Positions 9,192 through 18,362 of a stretch of DNA of 64,000 nt are shown piece by piece; the first letter of the stretch is position 1, and each line of letters opens with the position of its first letter. The DNA comes from Legionella yabuuchiae. GTDB lineage: Bacteria > Pseudomonadota > Gammaproteobacteria > Legionellales > Legionellaceae. The stretch covers positions 15,037 to 79,036 of the forward strand of contig NZ_CAAAIW010000001.1 of the NCBI RefSeq assembly GCF_900640115.1, in the 5' to 3' direction. Under the pieces are notes generated by a model. The model ran no database searches, had not been told where the DNA came from, and saw only the letters and a program-made list of their open reading frames with translations. Position numbers and translations under genes: made by a program.

Positions 9192-9354
9192 TATAACCAT
9201 AATCTTTCAAAATGCTATTTTTTGGTCGATTCGATTTTTTTGGCTAAACTGCTTTTAAAGAGTAATAGCGAGCTCTATTGGGAATCTTTAAAAGCAGCTC
9301 TGGGGGGAAAAGCGATAGAAAAAATCTAGCATTTTAAAAAATTCTTAATATATA
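9192..9354. repeat. Degenerate long palindromic repeat
   Basis: Begins ATAACCATAATCTTTCAAAA and ends with a matching GCATTTTAAAAAATTCTTAA near a TATATA. The central part is a second inverted repeat (CTGCTTTTAAAGA near 9248 and TCTTTAAAAGCAG near 9286). The architecture and length match the 164-bp element at 3-166, but the sequence has drifted. It lies about 50 bases past the stop of the Sel1-like gene. Confidence 0.65.
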
Positions 9355-9405
9355 TCCATTAACACTTAAAGCTAATTGATAGGATCTAGCAATAGAAACC
9401 TTAAT

Positions 9406-9996
9406 TTATTGTTTATTCCGCATTTGAGTAAGCTGAGAGAAAAACTCCGGTTTGTTTAATCCCATTGCAGCAAATATTTGCGGAACTCTATCCCAACTAT
9501 TTTCTTGATCAATGCTGTCTACAACCAGCTCAAAACCATGTTTTTTATCCTGTTCAACACCCCAACCGTTGATATAGCATAAGCCATGCATTCGTTTAGC
9601 ACGGATATGCCCTAAGTTCTCAGAGGCATTAATATAAGCTAGTGCTTCTTCATATAATGTTTTTTTTCGACGTTCATTACTAGGACTTGCAAAAACACCA
9701 TCTTTTTGAAGACTTTCCCGAAATTTTGCCTCTTCTAGTAATTGCTTCCCTAAAATGTATTGCGCCTCAGCATCTTCAATAACTGCAGCTGCACGATAGC
9801 ACTCCAATGCCATTTCACGAGCAAAAGGCCACTTCTTATTGCCTTGCTTCCCATTAAAAATTGCAGCTAGCGTATAATAAATGCCAACTTCCTTTTTCAA
9901 AATTTCGTCACTAGGTTGGCTGTGAACTCGACTTTGTTGCATCGACTTCGCTTTTTTTATTAATCGTTTTACTTTAAAACGTGTAAAAAACCACAT
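9406..9996 (-). CDS. Sel1-like repeat protein
   Basis: 196 residues from the ATG at 9996, chosen because CAGGAGCAACG precedes it; a longer frame to 10047 lacks a ribosome site and overlaps the next gene. The N-terminus is basic (FKVKRLIKKAK). Helical repeats include DAEAQYILGKQLLEEAKF and AKRMHGLCYINGWGVEQDKK, the latter a good Sel1 (TPR-like) unit with G..Y..G.GV..D. No signal peptide is evident. Sel1 proteins act as protein-interaction scaffolds; in Legionella some affect host entry. It lies 14 bases downstream of the membrane protein gene, probably as one transcript. Confidence 0.7.
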   Translation of the reverse strand: MWFFTRFKVKRLIKKAKSMQQSRVHSQPSDEILKKEVGIYYTLAAIFNGKQGNKKWPFAREMALECYRAAAVIEDAEAQYILGKQLLEEAKFRESLQKDGVFASPSNERRKKTLYEEALAYINASENLGHIRAKRMHGLCYINGWGVEQDKKHGFELVVDSIDQENSWDRVPQIFAAMGLNKPEFFSQLTQMRNKQ

Positions 9997-10010
9997 CGTT
10001 GCTCCTGTTG

Positions 10011-10472
10011 TTATCGTGGAGGAATAGGAGGAATGTACAATAACCACTCAATTATCTCTACGGCGATAATAACCAAAATAAGAATTATTACAATTTTAGC
10101 TAAAATGCTTCTTGTTCGGCGAAGATCCCTACGTAAGACCATTCTTTTATCAAGCTCGCTTTGATCTCTTGCTTCACTGTAGTATTGCCTATCAATACGA
10201 TTTGAAACCAAGCAAGCTAACAATGCTGCTAGCAAACCTGGGATGAAAAATGCTAAAAATACGATGACCGCAGCAAAATATTCACCAATATTATATGAAC
10301 GCTCTAAATGTTCACGCCAGATAAATAATGAGCCAGGAACATCATAAACCCACCCAAAAATCAAATGCGGCAGCACATAGATGCTAAATCCTATTAGAAT
10401 CATAGCCAATAGTAAAAATATTATTCCCATTGTAAATAGGGCTTTATTTTCGTTATAACGTTCTCTATCCAT
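10011..10472 (-). CDS. Conserved-looking membrane protein of unknown function
   Basis: 153 residues. Three hydrophobic segments at about 13-40, 65-90 and 124-146, with a charged stretch (RQYYSEARDQSELDKRMVLR) between the second and third, and a short proline-rich end PPIPPR. I do not recognise a family. It is upstream of, and probably co-transcribed with, the Sel1-like gene, suggesting a shared envelope-related role (inference). Confidence 0.65.
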   Translation of the reverse strand: MDRERYNENKALFTMGIIFLLLAMILIGFSIYVLPHLIFGWVYDVPGSLFIWREHLERSYNIGEYFAAVIVFLAFFIPGLLAALLACLVSNRIDRQYYSEARDQSELDKRMVLRRDLRRTRSILAKIVIILILVIIAVEIIEWLLYIPPIPPR

Positions 10473-10699
10473 AGGAAATATTCTGCAATTTTCAAAATCT
10501 TAAGGTCATAAATTCAACATAGCAGATCATGCAAGAATTGCCAATATTCAATGGCATGAAAGTCGTATTTAGAAGTATTTTGGGTATATAATAAAATTTA
10601 CCGTTTCTTTTTTCTGAGCTATGGCCCTGAAGAAGCTCTACACCAGGGTAGAGTTGGATTTATTTTTTCAAGAATAAGCAAAATATAAATCATAAGCGC

Positions 10700-10727
10700 T
10701 TGCATACGCGCACTAATCGAATAAGAT
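10700..10727 (+). promoter_or_regulatory. Candidate sigma-70 promoter of ppsR
   Basis: TTGCAT (10700-10705), a 16-base spacer and TAAGAT (10722-10727) lie just upstream of the ppsR start at 10750. The resulting 5' leader would be short. Confidence 0.45.
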
Positions 10728-10749
10728 GAGAGAGGTTCTTTAATCTATT

Positions 10750-11565
10750 ATGAAACGTCAGGTTTATATGGTTTCAGATGGCACAGGTATTACGGCTGAA
10801 TCCTTAGGTAATAGCCTATTAACTCAATTCGAAACCGTCACATTTGAAAAGCAAACTATACCTTATATTGATTGCGTTGAAAAAGCGGAAAAGATCCGAC
10901 ATAAGCTCGATCAGGATTTTGAAGAAACAGGGATAAAACCCATTGTTTTTTTAACGTCCGTAAACCCTGGAGTGAGCACAACCTTAAAGAAGGCCAATGC
11001 CTGTATCTTAGACCTGTTCAATACTTTCTTGTCTCCTTTAGAGCTTGAGCTTAATATAAAGTCATCCTATACCGTTGGCCGCACTCACGGCGTTTCTAAT
11101 CCACAGTCGTATGATCACCGAATCGAAGCTGTGAACTATGCCTTGGCGCACGACGATGGCGTTAAAATCAAAGAATACGATAAAGCCGATATCATTTTGA
11201 TTGGAGTATCTAGATGCGGAAAAACCCCCAGTTGTTTATATATGGCTTTGCAATTTGGCATTCTTGCAGCCAATTATCCTTTCACTGATGAGGAATTGCG
11301 CGAACTTAAATTGCCAAGCGCTTTGAAGCCCTATAAAGCAAAGTTGTTTGGTTTAACCATAGATCCCATTCGGCTTCATCAAATTCGATCCGAGCGTCGT
11401 CCCGATAGCCAATACGCTTCTATGGAACAGTGTCGTGTCGAAATCTTTGAAGTGGAAGAAATGTATAAGCTTGAAAAAATCCCATATTTAAATTCAACGC
11501 GTTACTCTATTGAAGAAATTTCGACCAAAATCATAGCTACAGCGGGAATCAAACGGAAAATGTAA
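10750..11565 (+). CDS. PEP synthase regulatory protein (bifunctional kinase/pyrophosphorylase)
   Basis: 271 residues, normal length for the DUF299 family. It phosphorylates and dephosphorylates phosphoenolpyruvate synthase with ADP and Pi, switching gluconeogenic flux. Signatures: the N-terminal YMVSDGTGITAESLGN and the P-loop GVSRCGKTPSCLYMALQ at about 153-169. The N-terminal Asp-Gly-Thr-Gly and the P-loop Gly-Lys-Thr are intact. No ppsA gene is in the window. It is monocistronic, followed by a GIY-YIG fragment. Confidence 0.92.
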   Translation: MKRQVYMVSDGTGITAESLGNSLLTQFETVTFEKQTIPYIDCVEKAEKIRHKLDQDFEETGIKPIVFLTSVNPGVSTTLKKANACILDLFNTFLSPLELELNIKSSYTVGRTHGVSNPQSYDHRIEAVNYALAHDDGVKIKEYDKADIILIGVSRCGKTPSCLYMALQFGILAANYPFTDEELRELKLPSALKPYKAKLFGLTIDPIRLHQIRSERRPDSQYASMEQCRVEIFEVEEMYKLEKIPYLNSTRYSIEEISTKIIATAGIKRKM

Positions 11566-11615
11566 ATCACAAACTCCGCATTGTACAAAAAGGATATAGT
11601 CAATGAATCCATTCA

Positions 11616-11810
11616 ATGCATTATAAATCAAGCACTCTATTTTCGACAGAACCAACGATTCCACATTTGGTTTATTGTGAAATTCATTCTGATGTCTACG
11701 AAGCAATAACCAGAGAAAAACGCATCAAGAAGTGGAACCGACAATGGAAAATAAACCTTATCGAGCAAAACAACCCCCAGTGGCTTGATTTGGGCATCGG
11801 ATTATTTTGA
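11616..11810 (+). pseudogene. GIY-YIG nuclease, 3' fragment
   Basis: The frame encodes TIPHLVYCEIHSDVYEAITR followed by EKRIKKWNRQWKINLIEQNN and PQWLDL, the conserved C-terminal half of the small GIY-YIG family (YYE......A..REK.IKKW.R.WK..LI...NP.W.DL). The catalytic GIY and YIG motifs are missing, so it is 5'-truncated. It is followed by palindromic repeats. The rest of 11566-12010 has no gene. Confidence 0.7.
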
Positions 11811-11819
11811 TGGATGGTT

Positions 11820-11862
11820 GCCCGCCTGCGCGGGCATGACAGGTTTTTTATCATGTACAGAG
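11820..11862. repeat. Paired short hairpins after the GIY-YIG fragment
   Basis: GCCCGCCTGCGCGGGC, a strong hairpin, is followed directly by CATGACAGGTTTTTTATCAT and GTACAGAG. The second unit is an imperfect copy of the 13-bp perfect palindrome at 52959-52993 (CTCTGTACATGAC and its complement). A third relative is at 33379-33402. Confidence 0.55.
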
Positions 11863-11930
11863 GACGTTGCGTATTAAATATAGAAAAAAGCCAATTTTTT
11901 TTGTTAGAATAGAAGCCGCGTCAACGTAAA

Positions 11931-12006
11931 TATACCCAATCAACTTCAAAATGCGATATTTTAGCCGATTCAATAAAGGTCACATTTTGAATGTTGATTG
12001 GATATA
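11931..12006. repeat. Short-form palindromic repeat
   Basis: 76 bp with ends TATACCCAATCAACTTCAAA and ATTTTGAATGTTGATTGGATATA-like complement, enclosing GCGATATTTTAGCC. It has the same architecture as the 79-bp copy at 24249. It ends four bases beyond the prpD stop codon and so would be transcribed at the 3' end of the prp mRNA. Confidence 0.75.
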
Positions 12007-12010
12007 ACTG

Positions 12011-13459
12011 TTAAAACTTATTATCTTTTTCAGCCCAAAGCTTCATAAAATCATCAATGGACGTGTTAACTAACTTGTCAAAATCAATCATGAGTTCGAA
12101 AATTTGCTCTGTTTTTTCTTGAGTAAAGTAGCTATTTAAATTTCGCTTAAATTTCTTCTTAAGAACTGGTATACCTTCTTCGCGTCGACGACGGTGTCCA
12201 ATAGGATATTCTATGGTCACTAAATCGCTTTCTGTTCCATCTTTGAAACTAATTTTGATGCTATTTGCAATAGAGCGCTTCTCAGGGTCGTGATAATCTT
12301 TCGAAAATTGCTTATTTTCTTGAACTTCCATTTTTTCACGAAGTTTATCAATACGCGGATCTGAGGCCGCCTCATCTTCATAATCTTCCGCTGTTAAATC
12401 GCCTTTCAACAAAGCAACAGCAACCATATATTGCAAGCAATGGTCGCGGTCAGCGGGATTATGAAGTTTTCCTTTTTTACTAATGATACGTATCGCTGAC
12501 TCGTGGGTGATAAGCTCAATTCGTTGAATATCATCAATACGATCTTTAACTACAGGATGTAATTCTACTGCACACTCTACGGCGGTTTGCGCATGGAATT
12601 CAGCGGGATAAGAAAGCTTGAAGAGAATATTTTCCATGACATAACTGCCATAGGGCCGTTGAAACTTAAATTTCTTTCCTGAAAAAAGCGCATCGTAAAA
12701 TCCCCACGTTGGCGCAGTCAATGCGCTAGGGTACCCCATCTCGCCAGTTTTAGAAATTAACGCTAAGCGTACCGCTCTGGCTGTTGCATCTCCTGCGGCC
12801 CATGATTTTCTTGAGCCAGCATTTGGTGCATGACGATAAGTTCTCAAGCTTTGACCATCCACAAACACTTGCGATATGGTGCGTTGTATCATGTCTTTAT
12901 CGCCGCCCAGCAATTTGGAGACCACCGCCGCTGTTGCTAATTTTACTAACACAACGTGATCTAAACCTTCTTTATTAAAACTATTTTCCAAAGCCATGCA
13001 CCCTTGAATTTCATGGGCTTTAATCATGGCCGTCAAGAGGTCTTGTATCAACAAATCCTGTCCTTCTGTTCGGCTTACATAATCCGCAACGGCTAAGATC
13101 CCCCCGAGATTATCGGAAGGATGCCCCCATTCAGCGGCAAGCCAAGTATCATTGTAATCTAACCAGCGAATCATCGTTCCAATATTAAATGCCCCTTGGA
13201 CTGGATCTAATTCAAAATTAGTTCCTGGAACCCTAGCCCCACCAGGTAATACAGCACCAGGAACAACAGGTCCTAGGAGTTTTGTACAGGCAGAAAAATT
13301 TAGCGCAAGGATCCCACAACCTAGCGTATCCATTAAACAATATCGTGCCGTGTCATAAGCTTCTGAGCTTGAAATATCATGTTCATCAACATAATCTGCT
13401 ATATCTTTAATAGCTTTATCATAGTCTGGCTTGATATTTTCTTCAGCGTATGAACTCAT
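12011..13459 (-). CDS. 2-methylcitrate dehydratase PrpD
   Basis: 482 residues, close to the family length of 483. Dehydrates 2-methylcitrate to 2-methyl-cis-aconitate in propionyl-CoA degradation. MmgE/PrpD family signatures: [17 protein letters not shown] near the N-terminus, [17 protein letters not shown] around residue 105 and [20 protein letters not shown] around 210. It is the last gene of prpB-prpC-prpD, two bases after prpC. The cofactor-free PrpD route means no AcnD/PrpF pair is needed. A palindromic repeat follows the stop codon. Confidence 0.95.
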   Translation of the reverse strand: MSSYAEENIKPDYDKAIKDIADYVDEHDISSSEAYDTARYCLMDTLGCGILALNFSACTKLLGPVVPGAVLPGGARVPGTNFELDPVQGAFNIGTMIRWLDYNDTWLAAEWGHPSDNLGGILAVADYVSRTEGQDLLIQDLLTAMIKAHEIQGCMALENSFNKEGLDHVVLVKLATAAVVSKLLGGDKDMIQRTISQVFVDGQSLRTYRHAPNAGSRKSWAAGDATARAVRLALISKTGEMGYPSALTAPTWGFYDALFSGKKFKFQRPYGSYVMENILFKLSYPAEFHAQTAVECAVELHPVVKDRIDDIQRIELITHESAIRIISKKGKLHNPADRDHCLQYMVAVALLKGDLTAEDYEDEAASDPRIDKLREKMEVQENKQFSKDYHDPEKRSIANSIKISFKDGTESDLVTIEYPIGHRRRREEGIPVLKKKFKRNLNSYFTQEKTEQIFELMIDFDKLVNTSIDDFMKLWAEKDNKF

Positions 13460-13461
13460 GC

Positions 13462-14580
13462 TTAATCTCTCTCTTCAATGGGTACGTATGAACGTTCTTC
13501 TGGACCAACATACTCAGCCGTCGGCCTGATTAATTTATTATTCTCGCGTTGCTCAAATACGTGTGCAGACCAACCAGTAATTCTTGACATCACGAAAATT
13601 GGCGTAAACAGTGAGGTTGGGATATCACAATAGTGGTATGCAGAAGCGCTGTAAAAATCTAAATTAGGAAATAAACCCTTCTCACGACGCATTACCTCTT
13701 CAATGCGCTCTGAAATTTTGTAGAGGGTCATGTCATTTTGTTCTTTAGATAATTTTTTTGACCACTGCTTGATTATATCCGAACGAGGATCGCACTCTTT
13801 ATAGACTCGATGTCCAAAACCCATTATTTTTTCTTTATTTTCAAGCATTTCCATTAATTTTTCTTCAGCCTCATCCGCATCAGTAAATTGTTCAATTAAC
13901 TCCATAGCGGCTTCATTAGCACCACCATGCAGTGGTCCCCGTAATGTACCTATCGCCGAAGTGATGGCCGAATAAAAATCCGACAAGGTTGCCGCGGTAA
14001 CTCTGGCTGCAAACGTTGATGCGTTAAACTCATGTTCTGCATAAAGAATAAGCGAGACGTTCATCATATCCCGTTGAGCTTTATCAGGAGCATTACCATG
14101 CAATAAAGCCAAAAAATGACCTCCCAAACTGGTCTCATCGCTTTCACCCGTGATTTGCTTGCCTTCAAACTGATATAAATACCAATAGCAAAGCATACCC
14201 GGAAAAATAGCCAGCAAGCGATCAGCAATATCATACTGCTCTTCGAAATCAAGTTCAGGTTCAAGTGTTCCTAAAAATGAGCATCCGGTTCGAAGTACAT
14301 CCATGGGATGGGTATCCTTTGGGATTAACCTCAGTACCGTTTTCAAGTCTTGAGGCAAATAGCGCAAACGAATCAATTTATTGATATAGTCTTTTAACTC
14401 CTGCTGCGTAGGCAATTTGCCGTGAATTAAGAGATAGGCAACCTCTTCAAATGAAGCCTGTTCAGATAAGTCCTCTATGGAGTATCCACGGTAGTTTAAA
14501 CCAACACCTTCATTCCCTACGGTAGCAATTGCAGATTGACCTGCAGTAACACCCGCTAATCCACCTGATTTATTCGCCAT
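13462..14580 (-). CDS. 2-methylcitrate synthase PrpC
   Basis: 372 residues from the ATG at 14580, preceded by GGAGAACAGG; a longer frame upstream is the shadow of prpB. Condenses propionyl-CoA with oxaloacetate. Citrate synthase fold signatures include [16 protein letters not shown], the hinge [15 protein letters not shown] with the catalytic His, and [18 protein letters not shown] with the second His. The length fits the short PrpC/type II citrate synthase group. It overlaps prpB by 11 bases, indicating translational coupling. Confidence 0.95.
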   Translation of the reverse strand: MANKSGGLAGVTAGQSAIATVGNEGVGLNYRGYSIEDLSEQASFEEVAYLLIHGKLPTQQELKDYINKLIRLRYLPQDLKTVLRLIPKDTHPMDVLRTGCSFLGTLEPELDFEEQYDIADRLLAIFPGMLCYWYLYQFEGKQITGESDETSLGGHFLALLHGNAPDKAQRDMMNVSLILYAEHEFNASTFAARVTAATLSDFYSAITSAIGTLRGPLHGGANEAAMELIEQFTDADEAEEKLMEMLENKEKIMGFGHRVYKECDPRSDIIKQWSKKLSKEQNDMTLYKISERIEEVMRREKGLFPNLDFYSASAYHYCDIPTSLFTPIFVMSRITGWSAHVFEQRENNKLIRPTAEYVGPEERSYVPIEERD

Positions 14581-15454
14581 CCTGTTCTCCCATAAACTGA
14601 TCCAATTTTCTTTCGTAATCCTGGTATTTAAGGACTTGGTACAATTCTTCTCGTGTTTGCATCTCATTGAGCCGACCTTTTTGGGTCCCTTGCTCAATGA
14701 TAGAACAATAAACATTCAAGGCTGCTTGCGACATCGCCCGAAACGCGCTTAAAGGATATAAGATTAACTTAACTCCTGCGGTACTTAATTCTTCTTTTGT
14801 AAATAATGGCGTTTTCCCAAACTCAGTAATATTCGCCAAAATCGGCACATTAATATGTGATGAAAAATCTCGATATTCATCCAGTTTAGTCAATGCCTCA
14901 GGAAATATCATATCCGCTCCAAGCTCGATATAATATTCAGCTCGCTCGACAGCACCAGAGAGGCCTTCTTTAGCAAAAGCATCGGTTCTTGCCATAATGA
15001 CAAAATCAGGATCAGTACGAGCATCTACTGCAGCTTTAATCCTATCCCCCATTTCCTGCATAGAAACAATTTCTTTATTTGGGCGATGACCGCAACGTTT
15101 AGCCACGATCTGATCTTCAATATGAACAGCAGCAGCACCAGCTCGCTCCATTTGTTTGATCGTTCTAGCAATATTGAACACATGTCCCCACCCTGTATCG
15201 ACATCAACCAGTAGCGGTAAGTTGCTGGCCGAGGTGATACGACGAACATCTTCTAAGACTTCGGCTAAGCCAGTCATTCCAAGATCAGGCAAACCATAGG
15301 ACGCATTGGCGACACCAGCACCAGATAAATAAAGCGCTTGTCCACCGGCTTTTTCAACGAGCATCGCAGAGTAAGCATTAACTGCACCAAGCAATTGTAC
15401 TGGTGGGGTTTCTTTTACTAATACTCTTAACTTTTTTCCCATTGAATGAAGCAT
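14570..15454 (-). CDS. 2-methylisocitrate lyase PrpB
   Basis: 294 residues. Cleaves 2-methylisocitrate to pyruvate and succinate, the last step of the methylcitrate cycle. ICL/PEPM superfamily signatures: SGAGVANASYGLPDLGM, LLVDVDTGWGH (Mg-binding Asp pair), the catalytic loop VAKRCGHRPNKEIV with Cys, and IMARTDAFA. AAAGGAGTGA precedes the ATG. It is first gene of the operon, 58 bases after the PhzF-like gene on the same strand. No PrpR activator gene is adjacent. Confidence 0.95.
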   Translation of the reverse strand: MLHSMGKKLRVLVKETPPVQLLGAVNAYSAMLVEKAGGQALYLSGAGVANASYGLPDLGMTGLAEVLEDVRRITSASNLPLLVDVDTGWGHVFNIARTIKQMERAGAAAVHIEDQIVAKRCGHRPNKEIVSMQEMGDRIKAAVDARTDPDFVIMARTDAFAKEGLSGAVERAEYYIELGADMIFPEALTKLDEYRDFSSHINVPILANITEFGKTPLFTKEELSTAGVKLILYPLSAFRAMSQAALNVYCSIIEQGTQKGRLNEMQTREELYQVLKYQDYERKLDQFMGEQDGE

Positions 15455-15512
15455 TTAAATTCACTCCTTTGCATTTGTAACACGTTGATTTTTCTAGATC
15501 AACCACAGTCCA

Positions 15513-16298
15513 TCAAAGCAATAAACTACCTTTAAAGTACCAGCGGCAATACCCAGCAATATTTACTCGATCTGAGAGCACCTCACAAAATAACTCTCCT
15601 TTTCGTAGCCCACCTTGAATTCCTCTTAGTACCTTTTTATTCAATTGCTCCGACCAGTAAGGCGCAATAACGCAATGCGCAGATCCGGTTACGGGATCTT
15701 CTAAAATATTGTGCTTGGGATAAAAACAACGCGAGTAAAAGTCAGAATCACTGGCTTTTGATGTAAGAATCAGACCACGTTTAGGAAGATCTGCTAAGCC
15801 CTGGAAATCAATGTTTGCCTTGGCAACGTCTTTCTCACTTGGCAGAACAATCATGTAATCCAATTCACTAATAAAGGCCTTGTTTAGAGAAACATCCACA
15901 ACACCTTCTAAACAGGAGGTATCCTTTAATGGATCAAAGGATAAACGGGGGAAATCCATCACCAGGAGTTGTTCTTTTTTTCGAACATAAAGCGGGCCGC
16001 TTAAGCTTGAAAATTTGATAGAATTGCTTTTGCATAGATCTAACTCAAAGAGTAAAAAACCCGCTGCAAGTGTGGCATGGCCGCACAAGTTAATTTCACC
16101 CTTAGGAGTAAACCATCGAATTTGATACCCGTCTGGTTCTTCGAGAATAAATGCCGTTTCAGATAAGTTATTTTCAGCTGCAATAGCTTGTAACAGCTCA
16201 TCATTAAGCCACTCCGTTAAGAGGCATACGGCAGCAGGGTTACCATGAAAAACTTTATCCGTAAACGCATCGATTTGATATAAGTCAATATTATGCAC
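15513..16298 (-). CDS. PhzF-family isomerase/epimerase
   Basis: 261 residues from a GTG at 16298 with AAGGAAG upstream. PhzF fold signatures: YQIDAFTDKVFHGNPAAVCL at the N-terminus, NLSETAFI with the catalytic Glu, and NLCGHATLAAG; the C-terminal half has EDPVTGSAHC. Family members catalyse proton shifts such as trans-2,3-dihydro-3-hydroxyanthranilate isomerisation, but isolated homologues like this one, with no phenazine genes nearby, have unknown substrates. Same strand as mnmC and prpB. Confidence 0.85.
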   Translation of the reverse strand: MHNIDLYQIDAFTDKVFHGNPAAVCLLTEWLNDELLQAIAAENNLSETAFILEEPDGYQIRWFTPKGEINLCGHATLAAGFLLFELDLCKSNSIKFSSLSGPLYVRKKEQLLVMDFPRLSFDPLKDTSCLEGVVDVSLNKAFISELDYMIVLPSEKDVAKANIDFQGLADLPKRGLILTSKASDSDFYSRCFYPKHNILEDPVTGSAHCVIAPYWSEQLNKKVLRGIQGGLRKGELFCEVLSDRVNIAGYCRWYFKGSLLL

Positions 16299-16339
16299 AG
16301 ATACTTCCTTATTCCCTGTAATTGCGGAAGATTATCATT

Positions 16340-18352
16340 TTACTCTGAAATAACAAAGTTCCTTTCTATTTTTTTCTTCAAAAATCGTGACGGGGAAATA
16401 GCCTCTATTAATCTCCTTGGGAGAATTGAAGGTTCATGGTTAATTACCCCCGCCAACCATTCTGTGCATAAAGGAATCGTTGTTAAGCCACGCGATCCAA
16501 ACCCCGCTAAAACGTATAACCCAGGATAGACTGGTGCTGGTTTTGGAATCCAGCGCTTAGCATTAGTTGCTAAACCAGAATAAAGCGTTTCGAACATTGA
16601 TGATTGTATTACTGATCCAGCTACAGGCAAGTAATCTGGGGTACTAGCTCGTACACCTGCCCAGTTTGCAATGATTTGATCATTCCATTCTCCTTGGACT
16701 GGCAAATGGTTTAATACGTTTAAATTTATTTTATCATCCATTGGGGAACATTCAGCGTGATTGACGCCTAAATCATAGGTTGCTCCAAGGTGATGATGGC
16801 CTTCATAAACTGGTAGTACATGCCCGTTACCACATACAGGAATTTTCAATAAAGCACTGGTTTTAGTCGGAGGAATCAACGACATCTGCCCTCGAATTGG
16901 TTTTAAAGGGAGATATTGAGTTTCTTTAAAATGGTTCGCTTTATAACCCGTCGCTACAATAAGAGCTTCTGCCTGAAACTTGTTCACACACCAAGCCTTA
17001 CCATTCCTAGTAATTTGACCAACATGGCAATCTCCATCCCAATTAATACGCCCATGATCTAGAAGATGCTCGCATAATTTTCTCGAATTTATCCAACCGG
17101 CCTGCGGGATGTAGAGAGCGGTTGAAGCAATAGGAACACCAGCTATTTTTGTCGCTTCATCAGAGCTTAATATAGCGCCTAGCTCAGGATATGCATCCAT
17201 CCACTCGTTCAGGCTAGCAAAATAATCTTTGGTTTTCTTAGAATCAGCAAGCTGTAGTATCCCCTTTAATTCTCCAAATGACTGTTGCTTAAGAATAGAG
17301 CGATACATCCTCACAGCATATTGAAAAGCCAATAACATAAAATCCGTCATCGGCGCACTAAAGGCTGAGAAATTAGGAAAGAGCACGGCTTGCTCGTTTG
17401 CAGAAGCACCTCGTCCAGGCCCTGCTTCTTCATCCAGCACAGTAACATTCCATCCGCGATTAGCTAAATTACGCGCCATGAAACATCCTGCAAGACCGCC
17501 ACCTAATATGATCGCCTGACGTGAACATGGCTTGTCTATGACTGAAAAAGCCCAGGGAGTATTCCTTCTTTTAATAGAAACCGTATCATTTTGAAACTGC
17601 GCTGTCAGCATTTCGCGTTTACGGCCAAACCCTGGTTTTTTCAAACAATTAAATCCTGCAGCCTTTAAACTCTGCTTCACTACACTGGCCACAGAAAACG
17701 TAGCCAGTGTGGTAGAGCGGTCGGACAACAATCCAAGTATGGTTAACAGTTCAGGGGTCCACATGGTGGGGTTTTTAGCCGGAGAAAATCCATCTAGAAA
17801 CCAAGCATCTACTGCTTTTGACTGCAATTGAGATTCTAAGCGAACATCGCCTGTTTTTAATAACTGCTCCCAACACTCCAGAGCCTCACCAAACATGAGC
17901 GTCAACTTTACACGCCCATGTGCAAATTGAAGATGATGAAATCCCGGAGTCAAGCTAGGATATTGGCTAATGAGTTCTTCAGCTTGTTCACCTAGCTCAG
18001 GCCATAAAGCCAAACATCTCTTTAAATCGTCTTTTAATAATGGATGCTGTTCACAGGAGATAAAATGCAAACACACATGCTCAGGCGCATGTTGAAGCCA
18101 TAAGAACCAGCTCAACAAAAAATTTAAACCGCTACCAAACCCTGTTTCCCCAATTACAAAGTGGGAACATGAACGATCATGATGCATGGCTTGCCAGCGC
18201 TCAATGAGATGATTACCCTCAATAAAGACATGGGTAGACTCAGCTAAGCCATTATCAAGAGAAAAGTATATATCATCAAAGCCCGTGGCAATGGGAACCC
18301 CCTCTTGCCAGCTAATGTTAGCAGGGATAATGGGAATAAATCGTTTGCTCAA
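16340..18352 (-). CDS. Bifunctional tRNA modification enzyme MnmC
   Basis: 670 residues, the full bifunctional form. Makes the final steps of 5-methylaminomethyl-2-thiouridine at tRNA wobble U34. The N-terminal methyltransferase domain has GETGFGSGLNFLLSW (SAM loop) and DAWFLDGFSPAKNPTMW. The C-terminal FAD-dependent oxidase domain (from about residue 270) has the dinucleotide motif ILGGGLAGCFMARNLANRG and GAGPGRGASANEQAVLFP-like text, and later PIRGQMSLI. It starts 10 bases after hemL. Confidence 0.93.
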   Translation of the reverse strand: MSKRFIPIIPANISWQEGVPIATGFDDIYFSLDNGLAESTHVFIEGNHLIERWQAMHHDRSCSHFVIGETGFGSGLNFLLSWFLWLQHAPEHVCLHFISCEQHPLLKDDLKRCLALWPELGEQAEELISQYPSLTPGFHHLQFAHGRVKLTLMFGEALECWEQLLKTGDVRLESQLQSKAVDAWFLDGFSPAKNPTMWTPELLTILGLLSDRSTTLATFSVASVVKQSLKAAGFNCLKKPGFGRKREMLTAQFQNDTVSIKRRNTPWAFSVIDKPCSRQAIILGGGLAGCFMARNLANRGWNVTVLDEEAGPGRGASANEQAVLFPNFSAFSAPMTDFMLLAFQYAVRMYRSILKQQSFGELKGILQLADSKKTKDYFASLNEWMDAYPELGAILSSDEATKIAGVPIASTALYIPQAGWINSRKLCEHLLDHGRINWDGDCHVGQITRNGKAWCVNKFQAEALIVATGYKANHFKETQYLPLKPIRGQMSLIPPTKTSALLKIPVCGNGHVLPVYEGHHHLGATYDLGVNHAECSPMDDKINLNVLNHLPVQGEWNDQIIANWAGVRASTPDYLPVAGSVIQSSMFETLYSGLATNAKRWIPKPAPVYPGLYVLAGFGSRGLTTIPLCTEWLAGVINHEPSILPRRLIEAISPSRFLKKKIERNFVISE

Positions 18353-18362
18353 ATCTAATTAC